Below the pieces are notes generated by a model. That model did not search any database and was not told the origin of the DNA. It saw only the letters and a list, made by a program, of their open reading frames with translations. Below are positions 27,073-36,750 of a DNA stretch of 64,000 nucleotides, one piece after another. Each line of letters opens with the position of its first letter. The stretch's first letter is position 1. This DNA comes from Flavobacteriaceae bacterium (GTDB lineage Bacteria; Bacteroidota; Bacteroidia; Flavobacteriales; Flavobacteriaceae): NCBI GenBank assembly GCA_002723075.1, contig PBNJ01000008.1, positions 17,134 to 81,133 on the forward strand, in the 5' to 3' direction. The position numbers and the translations under genes are program-made.

Positions 27073-28190
27073 AACTGTCCTTTGGTAGAAGGTAGAATCA
27101 ATTTTTCAGGATCGCGCTGTATCGCTGCTTTGATGGCTTTGGCAAAGCTTTTAAAAATCGCCTCGATCTTGTGATGCTCATTGTGCCCTTCTGCTTTGAT
27201 ATTCAAATTGGCCTTTGCCCCATCAGCAAAAGATTTAAAAAAGTGGAAAAACATCTCGGTTGGCATTTTACCAATCAATTCACGCTTAAATTTAGCGTCC
27301 CACATCAACCAAGACCGCCCGCCAAAGTCGATAGCGACTTGCGCAAGGCAATCATCCATCGGTAAGCAAAAGCCATAGCGCTCGATCCCGAGTTTGTCCC
27401 CGAGAGCCATTGCAAAGACTTCTCCGAGAGCAATAGCAGTGTCTTCAATGGTGTGGTGCTCATCGACTTCCAAATCGCCCTTGGTGGTCAATTCGATATC
27501 AATCCCTCCGTGACGTGCCAACTGATCGAGCATGTGATCAAAAAATGCAATTCCTGTATCAATCGTGCTTTGCCCAATTCCATCGAGGTTAAGCGTAATC
27601 GAAATGTCCGTTTCTTTGGTTGTGCGCTTGTGCGTACACAGACGTTGACCAGCTTTGAGCGTGGTGTAAATTTCACTCCAATTTGCAGTTGTCAAGGCAA
27701 TGGCTGCTTTGGTGGCCTTATCAGGTGTTTCACTTAGACGGTCATCGTGTTGAAGCCAAATCCCTTGAGCACCGAGGTTGACCGCCAATTGCATATCACT
27801 CAATCGGTCTCCGATGACAAAGGAATTCTCTAAATCATAATCTCCAGACAAATAAGCAGTTAATAAGCCCGTTTCAGGTTTGCGCGTGGGCGCTTGGTCT
27901 GCTGGAAAGCTTTTGTCAATACAGACTTCCTCGAAAATAATCCCTTCATTTTTCATCGCATCCATCAAATGATTATGAACAGGCCAAAACTCCTCCTCTG
28001 GGAAGCTATCGGTACCTAATCCGTCTTGGTTAGTAACCATGACAAGGGTGTAGTCCAACTCTTTAGCAATACGTCCGAGATAGGTAAATACACCAGGGTA
28101 AAATATCAATTTTTCAAAACTGTCAAGCTGATAGTCCTCTGGCTCTAGCGCCAATGTTCCATCACGATCGATAAATAAGATCTTCTTCAT
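27069..28190 (-). CDS. hisB: Bifunctional histidinol-phosphatase / imidazoleglycerol-phosphate dehydratase
   Basis: HisB (373 residues) is a fusion. Residues ~1-165 are a HAD phosphatase ([16 protein letters not shown] with the nucleophile Asp, and [14 protein letters not shown]) for step 8. Residues ~175-373 are the dehydratase ([17 protein letters not shown] and [16 protein letters not shown] with the manganese histidines; also [18 protein letters not shown]) for step 6. The order in the protein is the enterobacterial one. It overlaps hisC and hisH by 4 bases. Confidence 0.97.
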   Translation of the reverse strand: MKKILFIDRDGTLALEPEDYQLDSFEKLIFYPGVFTYLGRIAKELDYTLVMVTNQDGLGTDSFPEEEFWPVHNHLMDAMKNEGIIFEEVCIDKSFPADQAPTRKPETGLLTAYLSGDYDLENSFVIGDRLSDMQLAVNLGAQGIWLQHDDRLSETPDKATKAAIALTTANWSEIYTTLKAGQRLCTHKRTTKETDISITLNLDGIGQSTIDTGIAFFDHMLDQLARHGGIDIELTTKGDLEVDEHHTIEDTAIALGEVFAMALGDKLGIERYGFCLPMDDCLAQVAIDFGGRSWLMWDAKFKRELIGKMPTEMFFHFFKSFADGAKANLNIKAEGHNEHHKIEAIFKSFAKAIKAAIQRDPEKLILPSTKGQL

Positions 28191-29233
28191 GATGACAAGC
28201 GATTTAATGTTTCTATCAATATTTGATTTTCTTGGGGTGTTCCAACAGAGAAACGAAGGCAGTTTTCACACCCCACTTGCTTACTGCGGTTACGCACAAC
28301 GATATTATTTTGGATGAGTTGAGCATATCGTTTGTTGGCATCATCAACCCGTACCAAAAGGAAATTCGCATCACTCGGATAAACCTTTTCAACAAAGGAA
28401 ATCTTCTCTAGCTGTGCAAACAGACCCTTTCTTTCTGCAATAAGTTGTGTGATTTGCCTTTGGGTTGTATCCCAATCCTCTAAAGCAGAAATGGCACGTT
28501 CTTGGGTCAATGAATTGATATTATATGGGGGCTTGATTTTGTTGAGAATATTGATAATCTCTTCACTGGCAATACAGATACCAAGCCGAATTCCCGCAAG
28601 CCCATAGGCCTTGGAAAGGGTTTGGGTAATGATCAGATTGGGATAGGATGGCAATTCCGCTGTTAAACTCTTTTGGGTAGAAAAATCAATATATGCCTCA
28701 TCAACCACCACAAGACCAGTAAAAGATTTTAGTAAAGTAAGGATGTCCTCTCGGCGAAATGAATTGCCACTAGGATTGTTGGGAGAACACAGGAATATCG
28801 CTTTGGTTTGGGACGAAATTTGATTGAGTATATCTTTTGTAACTAATTGAAAATCATTATTTAAGGGGGCTTCATCTAAAGAAACACAATTAATGTTTGC
28901 AAGCACTTTATACATCCCATAAGTTGGGGGCATCACAATGACATTATCCTTGTTTGGCGTACAAAACGCACGAAAAATCAAGTCCAATACCTCATCACTT
29001 CCATTGCCGAGAAGCAATTGATTGGCAGCTACCCCTCTACCCCTTGTAATGACTTCTTTTAGCTTTCGCTGCTGCGGATCGGGATAACGGTTTACACCAT
29101 TGTCAAATGGGTTTTCGTTGGCATCCAAGTAAACGACATCACCATCATCGGCGTCAAATTCGTCTCTAGCAGAAGAATATGGTTGTAAATCAGCGATATG
29201 TGAGCGCACTAGCTTTTGGAGATCAAAACTCAT
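28187..29233 (-). CDS. hisC: Histidinol-phosphate aminotransferase
   Basis: HisC (348 residues) is a fold-type I PLP enzyme. The PLP lysine is in [14 protein letters not shown] near residue 208; the ring-contact Asp is in [10 protein letters not shown], and the phosphate/carboxylate arginine in [13 protein letters not shown] near the C-terminus. It opens with a conserved YSSARDEF and [17 protein letters not shown]. It overlaps hisD and hisB by 4 bases. Confidence 0.96.
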   Translation of the reverse strand: MSFDLQKLVRSHIADLQPYSSARDEFDADDGDVVYLDANENPFDNGVNRYPDPQQRKLKEVITRGRGVAANQLLLGNGSDEVLDLIFRAFCTPNKDNVIVMPPTYGMYKVLANINCVSLDEAPLNNDFQLVTKDILNQISSQTKAIFLCSPNNPSGNSFRREDILTLLKSFTGLVVVDEAYIDFSTQKSLTAELPSYPNLIITQTLSKAYGLAGIRLGICIASEEIINILNKIKPPYNINSLTQERAISALEDWDTTQRQITQLIAERKGLFAQLEKISFVEKVYPSDANFLLVRVDDANKRYAQLIQNNIVVRNRSKQVGCENCLRFSVGTPQENQILIETLNRLSS

Positions 29234-30513
29234 GTCAAATCTTTTAATCGAACACTTACGGCGTTTTTGTGAGCAAACAAGCCCTCGGCATCGGCTAGGG
29301 TTTCTATCGATGGTCCAAGGTCTTTCAAGCCTATCTCGCTTATTTTTTGAAAGCTAATCGCCTTGAGAAAACTATCCAAGTTAACGCCACTGTATTGTTT
29401 GGCGTACCCATTGGTCGGTAAGGTGTGATTGGTCCCCGAAGCGTAATCACCTGCGCTTTCAGGTGTATAATTCCCAATAAACACCGATCCTGCGTTGACA
29501 ACGCTCTTGACAAACTGATCTTCGTTGGCCATACAAATGATATAGTGTTCAGGTCCGTATTCGTTGATAAAAGCCATGGCATCGGATTCATCAGCAAAGT
29601 AAATGGCCGTTGAGTTGGCAAGCGATTGTGCAGCGATTTCTTTTCTAGGAAGTGCACCCAACTGCTTTTGCAATTCGTCTTTTACCTTGTCAATGGTATC
29701 TTGACTGGTGCTGACCAATACCACTTGGCTGTCAACACCGTGCTCTGCTTGTGACAGTAAATCTGCTGCGACATAAGAAGGGACTGCTGTATCATCAGCG
29801 ACGACCAATAACTCACTTGGTCCAGCAGGCATATCGATAGAAACGCCATATTGGGTTGCTTTTTGTTTGGCAGCAGTAACATATTGATTACCGGGTCCCA
29901 ATATCTTGTAAACCTGTGGAATCGTCTCTGTGCCAAAGGTCATCCCGCCAATAGCCTGAATCCCACCGACTTGAAATAAACGAGTAACACCACATTTATA
30001 AGCCGCATAGCGGATGGCTGGCGCAAGTTGACCAGATTGATTTGGCGGCGTACACAAAACGATTTCACGACAACCGGCAATGGTAGCAGGAATGGCAAGC
30101 ATGAGTATAGAAGAAAACAAAGGAGCTGTCCCGCCTGGGATATAGAGTCCGACCTTTTCAATTGGACGTTTTTCTTGCCAGCATGATACACCTTCTTGTA
30201 CATCAACCTGAACTCGCTTTGTTTGTTGTGCCAAGTGAAAGGCATAGATGTTGTTATAAGCCTTATCAATTGCAGCTTTTAAATCGGCTGATAACTCGTT
30301 TTGCGCAGTTTTTAGATCGGCATGATCAACTTCGATAGTATCAGGTCGAATGCCGTCAAACTTTTCGCTAAAGGCCTGTATAGCATGATCGCCTTGACTT
30401 TGGATCGCACCAAACACTTCTTCTACAACTGGCATTACCTCGCCTAAAGAAGCCGTTGGACGGGCGGTTAGCTCATTCCATTGATCGATAGATGGGTTGA
30501 AAACCGCTTTCAT
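29230..30513 (-). CDS. hisD: Histidinol dehydrogenase
   Basis: HisD (427 residues) oxidises histidinol to histidine in two NAD-linked steps with a zinc ion. The motifs are present: the NAD/substrate segment DMPAGPSELLVVADD near residue 225, the zinc ligand region LLSQAEHGVDSQV, and NAGSVFIGNYTPESAGDYAS plus GTNHTLPT near residue 345. It overlaps hisG and hisC by 4 bases each. Confidence 0.97.
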   Translation of the reverse strand: MKAVFNPSIDQWNELTARPTASLGEVMPVVEEVFGAIQSQGDHAIQAFSEKFDGIRPDTIEVDHADLKTAQNELSADLKAAIDKAYNNIYAFHLAQQTKRVQVDVQEGVSCWQEKRPIEKVGLYIPGGTAPLFSSILMLAIPATIAGCREIVLCTPPNQSGQLAPAIRYAAYKCGVTRLFQVGGIQAIGGMTFGTETIPQVYKILGPGNQYVTAAKQKATQYGVSIDMPAGPSELLVVADDTAVPSYVAADLLSQAEHGVDSQVVLVSTSQDTIDKVKDELQKQLGALPRKEIAAQSLANSTAIYFADESDAMAFINEYGPEHYIICMANEDQFVKSVVNAGSVFIGNYTPESAGDYASGTNHTLPTNGYAKQYSGVNLDSFLKAISFQKISEIGLKDLGPSIETLADAEGLFAHKNAVSVRLKDLT

Positions 30514-31370
30514 AAGACCATTTTTTCTACTGGACAGACAAGAATATCTTGCGCGCCTGCCGCTTTTAATTCATCAATAACTTCCCAAAAGGTTCCTTCG
30601 TTGACCACAGAGTGGAGTGAACTCCAACCTGGTTCAGCCAAGGGCAAGACCGTAGGAGACTTAAGTACAGGAAGAATCGAAGATATTTTATCGATACTAT
30701 CATTGGGCACATTCATCAAAATATACTTTGACTGACGCCCTTTTAACACCGATTGAATACGAAACTGCAACTTTTCTAGGATGTCAGTCTTCTCTGCATC
30801 CAAGATACTGCTGGCTGCCAGAACCGCTTCGGATTTGAACAGCACCTCGACTTCTTTAAGGTTGTTTTTAAACAAGGTTGAGCCGCTGGAAACAATATCG
30901 CAAATGGCATCGGATAATCCAATATTTGGAGCAATTTCTACAGAACCATTAATGATATGAAGTTCAGCGTCAATTCCTTTTTCCGAAAGAAATCCTTCGA
31001 CGGTATTTGGATAAGAAGTTGCGATTTTCTTCCCTGTCAAACTTTCAATGCCCTTGTAGGCATCGTCTTTAGGAATAGCGATTGATACCCGACATTTCGA
31101 AAATCCTAGTTTTTCTTTGATGGTAATCTCTTTTCCTTTTTCAATCAGTAGATTTTCTCCGATGATCGCGATATCGACTACTCCGTCACGGATATATTGA
31201 GGGATATCCCCATTACGCAGATAGAAGATTTCGAGAGGAAAATTACGAGCAACTGCTTTTAACTGGTCTTTACCATTGTCGATAGAAATTCCACAATCAT
31301 TGAGGAGCTTTAATGATTCGTCATGGAGTCTTCCAGACTTTTGAACTGCGATGTGTAACTTTTTATTCAC
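30510..31370 (-). CDS. hisG: ATP phosphoribosyltransferase, long form
   Basis: HisG (286 residues) catalyses the first, committed step of histidine synthesis. The PRPP site is GLSDAICDIVSSGSTL near residue 152. The length fits the long form, with a C-terminal ACT-like domain (~215-286) that binds histidine for feedback inhibition, so no HisZ partner is needed. The start is GTG at 31370. Expression is probably set by the attenuator in the leader just upstream. Confidence 0.95.
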   Translation of the reverse strand: MNKKLHIAVQKSGRLHDESLKLLNDCGISIDNGKDQLKAVARNFPLEIFYLRNGDIPQYIRDGVVDIAIIGENLLIEKGKEITIKEKLGFSKCRVSIAIPKDDAYKGIESLTGKKIATSYPNTVEGFLSEKGIDAELHIINGSVEIAPNIGLSDAICDIVSSGSTLFKNNLKEVEVLFKSEAVLAASSILDAEKTDILEKLQFRIQSVLKGRQSKYILMNVPNDSIDKISSILPVLKSPTVLPLAEPGWSSLHSVVNEGTFWEVIDELKAAGAQDILVCPVEKMVL

Positions 31371-31389
31371 GATTTCAATTTATACTAAC

Positions 31390-31420
31390 AAAAAAACCCG
31401 CTTGAATCTCAAACGGGTTT
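31390..31420 (-). terminator. his leader terminator (attenuator)
   Basis: On the minus strand, AAACCCG (31414-31420) pairs with CGGGTTT (31394-31400), with an inner TTGA/TCAA stem separated by one mismatch; a T tract runs to 31390. It ends 19 bases before the hisG start codon, so it would stop transcription before the structural genes unless prevented. Confidence 0.85.
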
Positions 31421-31458
31421 GGAATAAACTATATCATATCCAATTTAACTCGTCTGAG
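31408..31458 (-). promoter_or_regulatory. his antiterminator pairing
   Basis: CTCAGACGAGTT (minus strand, 31447-31458, ending on the first base of the hisL stop codon) can pair with AACCCGTTTGAG (31408-31419), with 10 Watson-Crick pairs, one G-U pair and one A-C mismatch. The second arm is the 5' side of the terminator stem, so the two structures exclude each other. A ribosome reaching the hisL stop would cover the first arm and allow the terminator; a ribosome stalled at the His codons would not. Confidence 0.75.
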
Positions 31459-31498
31459 ACAAGGCAAATAAATGATGGATATGTGTGTTTTTTTTCAT
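31445..31498 (-). CDS. hisL: his operon leader peptide
   Basis: This 17-residue frame reads MKKNTHIHHLFALSQTS. Three of its codons are His (CAT), clustered at positions 6, 8 and 9. It lies between a promoter-like element and a terminator directly in front of hisG, and its stop codon overlaps one arm of the antiterminator. The role inferred is sensing charged tRNA-His: scarce histidine stalls the ribosome in the leader and lets RNA polymerase read into hisG. The layout equals that of the enterobacterial his leader, though the peptide is unrelated in sequence. Confidence 0.8.
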   Translation of the reverse strand: MKKNTHIHHLFALSQTS

Positions 31499-31506
31499 TT
31501 CGATTG

Positions 31507-31514
31507 CAAATATC
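31507..31514 (-). promoter_or_regulatory. -7-like element of the his operon
   Basis: The minus strand reads GATATTTG, one base off TAnnTTTG, 8 bases before the hisL ATG. The same octamer stands in front of the arg leader (59785-59792). No clear -33 TTG is seen at 17-23 bases. Confidence 0.4.
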
Positions 31515-31535
31515 AAACAAAATTTTGAAAAAAAC

Positions 31536-32354
31536 CTATTGATTGCCTAAAATTATGGGTAAACCATCTTCTCCGCTTCCGATCACAATCACTTTCGCAT
31601 TGGTCGATTCTGACAATTGCAGTGTTGCTTCAATTCCTTTTTCAAGAAGGATATTTCGGGTTAAGGATGCATTGAGAATCCGGTTGGCAAGTGCTTTACC
31701 TTCTGCTTCAATACGCACTTTCTCAGCTTCTTGCTTTGCCTTTTCCAAACGGAACTCATATTCCAGTGCTTCTTGCTCCTGGGTGAGTTTACGTTGAATC
31801 GCTTCTTTGATAGAAGGTGGTAGGGTCACGTCACGTACCAATACCGAATTGATTTGTACATGCTGTGGCTCTACTTTCTTTTTGGTTTCCTCATAGATTT
31901 CGTTTTGAATCGCGTCGCGTTTGGTCGAGTACAACTGTTCGGGCGTATAACGTCCAATCACCGAACGAGCGACTGCTCGAATTTCGGGAACGATCACAAT
32001 ATTGAGGTAATCCTCACCTTTGGTTTTGTGCAACAGTCCCAAATCTTCGATAATTGGTTGATAGAGCACAGAAACATCGAGTGAAATTTCAAGACCGTTA
32101 GAAGACAAAACGCGCATACCGCTTTCAAATTCTTCTTGTTGCTTGATGTTATAGACATAGACCTTGTTCCAAGGTGCGATGATATGAAAACCCTCCGATA
32201 ATGCGGGTTTGTCAGTTACGGTACCTCCACCAAATCGCTTCCACACAACTCCTGCTTCTCCGTAGCCAATATTGACTGCTGATCGGAAAAGAAAAAGGAG
32301 TGCAACAAAAATTAGCACAGTGATTGGTAGTCCGAGTTTAGGTAAATTATTCAT
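31536..32354 (-). CDS. Prohibitin-family (SPFH/Band 7) membrane protein
   Basis: The 272-residue product has one N-terminal membrane helix (residues ~8-27), then the SPFH domain (VNIGYGEAGVVWKRFGGGTV, GFHIIAPWNKVYVYNIKQQ) and a helical region (~175-250) rich in Glu/Lys/Ala (LEYEFRLEKAKQEAEKVRIEAEGKA). Such proteins form large rings in the membrane and modulate membrane proteases. It is the last gene of the lpxD-to-fabG run, 17 bases behind fabG. Confidence 0.88.
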   Translation of the reverse strand: MNNLPKLGLPITVLIFVALLFLFRSAVNIGYGEAGVVWKRFGGGTVTDKPALSEGFHIIAPWNKVYVYNIKQQEEFESGMRVLSSNGLEISLDVSVLYQPIIEDLGLLHKTKGEDYLNIVIVPEIRAVARSVIGRYTPEQLYSTKRDAIQNEIYEETKKKVEPQHVQINSVLVRDVTLPPSIKEAIQRKLTQEQEALEYEFRLEKAKQEAEKVRIEAEGKALANRILNASLTRNILLEKGIEATLQLSESTNAKVIVIGSGEDGLPIILGNQ

Positions 32355-32371
32355 TGATATATATTAAAAAA

Positions 32372-33118
32372 TTAAGTAAGCATTCCACCATCTACATTGA
32401 TTACCTGTCCAGTGATGTAACTCGACAAGTCCGAAGCCAAAAATACACATGCATTGGCTACGTCATTTGGCGTTCCACCCCGCTTCAGCGGAATTCCAGC
32501 TCGCCAACCTGCGACAACATCTTCAGAAAGTTGTGCAGTCATTTCCGTTTCGATAAAGCCGGGAGCAATCACGTTGCAACGGATGTTTCGCGATCCAAGT
32601 TCAAGAGCAACAGACTTCGAAAAGCCAATAATTCCCGCTTTAGATGCTGCGTAGTTCGATTGTCCAGCATTACCTTTAACCCCAACAACAGAGCTCATAT
32701 TGATGATGCTCCCCTGCCGTTGTTTCAACATGATGCGTTGCACGGCTTTGGTGAGGTTAAAAACAGATTTTAAATTGACTTCAATCACCTTGTCAAAATC
32801 CTCTTCTGTGATACGCATCAACAGATTGTCCTTTGTGATTCCCGCATTGTTGATCAATACATCAATCGTTCCGACGTCTGCGAGGACATTTTCGACAAGC
32901 TCTTGGGCCTGTGTAAAGTCTGCTGCATTGGATTGGTATCCTTTGGCCTGTACACCCATTGTTTGCAATTTGGTTTCAAGTGCATTGGCGGCATCTACAG
33001 AAGAGCTATAGGTAAATACCACGTTGGCACCATGCTCCGCAAAAACAGTCGCGATTCCATTTCCGATACCACGACTTGCCCCAGTGATTAAAACGGTTTT
33101 GTTTTCGAGTAGTTTCAT
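32372..33118 (-). CDS. fabG: 3-oxoacyl-ACP reductase
   Basis: FabG (248 residues) reduces 3-oxoacyl-ACP with NADPH in fatty acid elongation. It is a classic SDR: TGASRGIGNGIA near residue 12, NNAG near residue 90, and the catalytic Ser/Tyr/Lys in INMSSVVGVKGNAGQSNYAASK. The C-terminus YITGQVINVDGGM is typical of FabG. It sits 4 bases behind sucD in the minus-strand run. Confidence 0.93.
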   Translation of the reverse strand: MKLLENKTVLITGASRGIGNGIATVFAEHGANVVFTYSSSVDAANALETKLQTMGVQAKGYQSNAADFTQAQELVENVLADVGTIDVLINNAGITKDNLLMRITEEDFDKVIEVNLKSVFNLTKAVQRIMLKQRQGSIINMSSVVGVKGNAGQSNYAASKAGIIGFSKSVALELGSRNIRCNVIAPGFIETEMTAQLSEDVVAGWRAGIPLKRGGTPNDVANACVFLASDLSSYITGQVINVDGGMLT

Positions 33119-33122
33119 TGAT

Positions 33123-33995
33123 TTAGTTTAGGATTTGAGCTACTTTTTTGCCAATTTCTGCTGGGGAGTCGACAACATGAATTCCACATTCTGACATAAT
33201 CTTCTTTTTGGCTTCTGCAGTGTCCTCTGTCCCGCCAACAATCGCACCTGCATGACCCATGGTTCGGCCTTTTGGAGCAGTTTCTCCAGCGATAAACCCA
33301 ACTACTGGCTTCGGATTGCCTTGCTCATGTACCCAGCGTGCCGCATCGGCTTCGAGCTGTCCGCCGATTTCACCAATCATAACGATACATTCTGTTTCCT
33401 TGTCATTCATCAATAGCTCAACGGCCTCTTTGGTTGTTGTTCCAATGATGGGGTCACCGCCAATCCCGATTGCAGTCGTAATACCAAGGCCTTCTTTCAC
33501 AACTTGATCAGCTGCTTCATAGGTTAGGGTTCCAGATTTGGATACGATTCCCACATTTCCTTTCTTAAATACAAAGCCAGGCATAATACCAACTTTTGCT
33601 TCTTCTGGAGTGATTACTCCTGGGCAGTTTGGCCCCACTAGTCGAGCATTTCGTTCTTTGACATAGGAAGAGGCTTTGACCATATCAGCAACAGGAATAC
33701 CCTCTGTAATCGTTACGATTACTTTGATGCCAGCATCTGCAGCTTCCATGATGGCGTCTGCAGCAAATGCAGGAGGAACAAATATGATAGAGGTGTCTGC
33801 CCCAACGGCATCGACGGCGTCCTTAACGGTGTTAAAAACGGGCTTATTCAAATGAGTTTGGCCACCTTTACCAGGTGTAACTCCACCAACAATTTGTGTG
33901 CCATAGGATATCATTTGTTCGGCGTGAAAGCTTCCTTCACTTCCTGTAAACCCTTGTACAATTATTTTTGAGTCCTTGTTGACCAATACGCTCAT
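33123..33995 (-). CDS. sucD: Succinate-CoA ligase, alpha subunit
   Basis: SucD (290 residues) is the CoA-binding, phosphohistidine-carrying subunit of succinyl-CoA synthetase in the TCA cycle. CoA-site motifs: [19 protein letters not shown] and [10 protein letters not shown]; the phosphorylated His is in [13 protein letters not shown] near residue 246. The beta subunit (sucC) is not in this window. It lies 2 bases behind efp, an unusual partner for a TCA gene but, as I recall, a common order in flavobacteria. Confidence 0.96.
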   Translation of the reverse strand: MSVLVNKDSKIIVQGFTGSEGSFHAEQMISYGTQIVGGVTPGKGGQTHLNKPVFNTVKDAVDAVGADTSIIFVPPAFAADAIMEAADAGIKVIVTITEGIPVADMVKASSYVKERNARLVGPNCPGVITPEEAKVGIMPGFVFKKGNVGIVSKSGTLTYEAADQVVKEGLGITTAIGIGGDPIIGTTTKEAVELLMNDKETECIVMIGEIGGQLEADAARWVHEQGNPKPVVGFIAGETAPKGRTMGHAGAIVGGTEDTAEAKKKIMSECGIHVVDSPAEIGKKVAQILN

Positions 33996-33997
33996 AG

Positions 33998-34564
33998 CTA
34001 TTCTTTAATTCGTTCGATATAGGTTGATTTTTCGGTATCTACTTTGATTTTGTCTCCTTCATTGATAAACAAAGGGACATTAATTTTTGCTCCAGTTTCT
34101 AAAGTGGCGGGCTTTGTCGCATTGGTTGCGGTATTGCCCTTAACACCAGGCTCGCTGTGCGCAACTTCTAATATCACACTAGCAGGCATGTCAACAGACA
34201 ATGGAATTCCATCATCGGCATTGGTCATCACAGTAACATGCTCCCCTTCTTTGAGCAGTTCTGGAGCGTCTAATAAACTTTTTTGAAGTTCAATTTGATT
34301 GTAATCGTCGCTATTCATAAAATGATAAGTCTCCCCGTCGTTGTATAAAAACTGAAATTTGCGGGTTTCAACACGAACATCATCGATTTTATGACCTGCA
34401 GAAAAGGTATTGTCAATCACTTTTCCACTGGTAACGCTTTTGAGTTTTGTTCGAACAAAAGCAGGGCCTTTTCCAGGTTTGACATGTAAAAACTCAATGA
34501 TTTTAAAAATATCATTGTTGTAGCGAATGCAAAGTCCTTTGCGAATATCAGAAGTTGATGCCAT
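33998..34564 (-). CDS. efp: Elongation factor P
   Basis: EF-P (188 residues) helps ribosomes that stall on proline runs. It has the three beta-barrel domains of the family; the tip loop is [14 protein letters not shown] with Lys32 at the position that is modified in other bacteria. No modification gene (epmA, ymfI or arginine type) is visible nearby; the loop residue is lysine, not arginine. It lies between lpxA and sucD, with gaps of 2-3 bases. Confidence 0.96.
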   Translation of the reverse strand: MASTSDIRKGLCIRYNNDIFKIIEFLHVKPGKGPAFVRTKLKSVTSGKVIDNTFSAGHKIDDVRVETRKFQFLYNDGETYHFMNSDDYNQIELQKSLLDAPELLKEGEHVTVMTNADDGIPLSVDMPASVILEVAHSEPGVKGNTATNATKPATLETGAKINVPLFINEGDKIKVDTEKSTYIERIKE

Positions 34565-34567
34565 ACG

Positions 34568-35353
34568 TTATGATGTTTTTGAATATCCTTTCATAATCCC
34601 GCGTTGTGAATCTCGAATAAATTGTAAAATCTCATCTCTTTCAGAAGAAACTTCCATTTCTGCTTCGATAATTTCTACTGCTTGGGTATTGTTGTAATTT
34701 TTTTGGTAAAGGATTCGATAAATATTTTGAATCTCTCTAATTTTTTTACTTGTGAAACCACGACGACGAAGTCCTACGGAGTTGATTCCTACGTATGAAA
34801 TTGGTTCACGAGCAGCTTTGACAAAAGGGGGAACATCTTTTCGGACCAAAGACCCACCAGCAATAAAAGAATGACTTCCTACAGAACAGAACTGATGAAC
34901 AGCCGTCATCCCTGCTAAAATCACATGATCGCCAACGGTAATATGACCAGCGAGTGTGCTGTTATTGGAAAAAATACAATGATTACCAACAATGCAATCG
35001 TGTGCGATATGAGAATAAGCCATAATAAGGCAGTTTTCACCAATAATTGTTTTTCCTCTGGAGGAAGTACCTCTGTTAATGGTTACACATTCCCGAATGG
35101 TGGTATTGTCTCCAATTTCGGCAGTTGAATCCTCCCCATTAAATTTTAAATCTTGTGGTACAGCTGAAATTACAGAACCAGGAAAAATCGAGCAGTTTTT
35201 TCCGATACGTGCCCCTTCCATGATCGTAACATTTGATCCAATCCAGGTTCCTTCTCCAATTTCAACATTTTTATCAATGGTAGTAAAGGGTTCAATGACA
35301 ACATTTTTAGCAATTACAGCTCTCGGATGAACATATGCAAGCGGTTGATTCAT
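34568..35353 (-). CDS. lpxA: UDP-N-acetylglucosamine acyltransferase
   Basis: LpxA (261 residues) transfers a 3-hydroxyacyl chain to UDP-GlcNAc, the first lipid A step. The left-handed beta-helix is visible as repeated hexapeptides (VIAKNVVIEPFTTIDKNVEI and so on) in residues ~10-190; the catalytic His is in the segment LIMAYSHIAHDC near residue 120. A helical C-domain follows. It overlaps the lpxC/fabZ gene by 4 bases. Confidence 0.95.
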   Translation of the reverse strand: MNQPLAYVHPRAVIAKNVVIEPFTTIDKNVEIGEGTWIGSNVTIMEGARIGKNCSIFPGSVISAVPQDLKFNGEDSTAEIGDNTTIRECVTINRGTSSRGKTIIGENCLIMAYSHIAHDCIVGNHCIFSNNSTLAGHITVGDHVILAGMTAVHQFCSVGSHSFIAGGSLVRKDVPPFVKAAREPISYVGINSVGLRRRGFTSKKIREIQNIYRILYQKNYNNTQAVEIIEAEMEVSSERDEILQFIRDSQRGIMKGYSKTS

Positions 35354-36750
35354 ATTTTAACTTGATTTTTCTTGACAATTTGCGCCATCATCTCTGCTTC
35401 TGTGGTCAATCGGCCTCTACTGTATGCATAAGCTTGCATATGACAGATTCCTCTTCGAATTGGAGACAGGAGTTCTAATTTAAACACAAGGGTGTCGCCA
35501 GGAACCACGGGGTGCTTGAATTTAGCGTTCTCTATTTTCATAAAAAAGGTGAGGTAGTTTTCTGGATCGGGTACAGAATTAAGAACCAATACGCCACCAG
35601 CTTGTGCCATCGCCTCGATTTGGAGAACGCCAGGCATAACTGGCTGACCTGGGAAATGACCCTCAAAAAAGGGCTCGTTCATCGTTACGCTTTTGACGGC
35701 TACCACGTGTTTTTCGCTAATTTCAAGGATTTTGTCGACGAGTAAAAAAGGAGGCCGGTGAGGCAAAATATCCATAATCTGATTGACATCAAGCGCTGGC
35801 TCTATGTCTAGATCATATTTAGGCACTCGATTTCTCTTTTCATCCTTGATGATTTTGGCCATTTTTTTGGCAAACTGTGTATTAATCCCATGACCTGGCT
35901 TTGAAGCAATTACCTTTCCACGAATTCGCGTACCAATCAGCGCCAAATCTCCAATGACATCCAAAAGCTTATGACGTGCAGCTTCGTTGGGATAGTGAAG
36001 GGTTAGATTGTCTAAAATTCCGTTAGGTTTTACAGAAATCGATTTTTTGTTGAACGCTTTTCGAAGGCGATCCATGGTTTCTTTAGACAATTCTTTATCA
36101 ACATATACAATGGCATTGTTAAGATCCCCCCCTTTAATTAAACCACTAGACAAGAGGTTTTCCAGCTCATGCAAAAAACTAAATGTTCGAGCGTTGGCAA
36201 ATTCATTTTTGAATTGACTCAGTGTTTTCAAACTAGCATTTTGAGTACCAAGAACTTTCGTGCCAAAATCCACCATAGTGGTTACCTCATAGCCGTCAGC
36301 TGGCAATAAGGTAATTTCACTTCCCGATTCATCGCAAGTGTAGGTGATGTTTTCTTTCACAACATACTCCTCTCTTTCAGCGTCGAGCTCATCGAGGCCT
36401 ACTTTTTCAATGGCCTCGACAAAAAACTTGGATGAACCATCCATAATGGGTGGCTCTGAAGCATTTAGTTCGATTAAAACATTGTCAACTTCGCAGCCAA
36501 CAAGTGCTGCTAATACGTGTTCACTGGTTTGAATTGTCACACCATTTTTTTGAAGACTCGTTCCTCGTTGGGTATCTGCAACATACTGCGCATGTGCCTC
36601 AATGATTGGGTGGCCTTCCAAGTCAATACGTTGAAAAGCATACCCATGGTTTGCAGGAGCAGGCCTAAAGGTCATCGTAACCTCTTCACCTGTATGGATT
36701 CCTACCCCTTTCAGAGTGATATCATTAGTAATCGTTGTTTGTTTAGCCAT
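35350..36750 (-). CDS. lpxC: Bifunctional UDP-3-O-acyl-GlcNAc deacetylase / 3-hydroxyacyl-ACP dehydratase
   Basis: The 466-residue product is a fusion. Residues ~1-305 are LpxC, the zinc deacetylase of lipid A synthesis, with zinc ligands in [11 protein letters not shown] and in [17 protein letters not shown]. Residues ~320-466 are FabZ, with [14 protein letters not shown] and the catalytic His in [23 protein letters not shown]. The two enzymes compete for the same 3-hydroxyacyl-ACP pool, so fusion would tie lipid A and fatty acid flux. The fusion is known across Bacteroidetes. It overlaps lpxD by 8 bases. Confidence 0.97.
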   Translation of the reverse strand: MAKQTTITNDITLKGVGIHTGEEVTMTFRPAPANHGYAFQRIDLEGHPIIEAHAQYVADTQRGTSLQKNGVTIQTSEHVLAALVGCEVDNVLIELNASEPPIMDGSSKFFVEAIEKVGLDELDAEREEYVVKENITYTCDESGSEITLLPADGYEVTTMVDFGTKVLGTQNASLKTLSQFKNEFANARTFSFLHELENLLSSGLIKGGDLNNAIVYVDKELSKETMDRLRKAFNKKSISVKPNGILDNLTLHYPNEAARHKLLDVIGDLALIGTRIRGKVIASKPGHGINTQFAKKMAKIIKDEKRNRVPKYDLDIEPALDVNQIMDILPHRPPFLLVDKILEISEKHVVAVKSVTMNEPFFEGHFPGQPVMPGVLQIEAMAQAGGVLVLNSVPDPENYLTFFMKIENAKFKHPVVPGDTLVFKLELLSPIRRGICHMQAYAYSRGRLTTEAEMMAQIVKKNQVKI

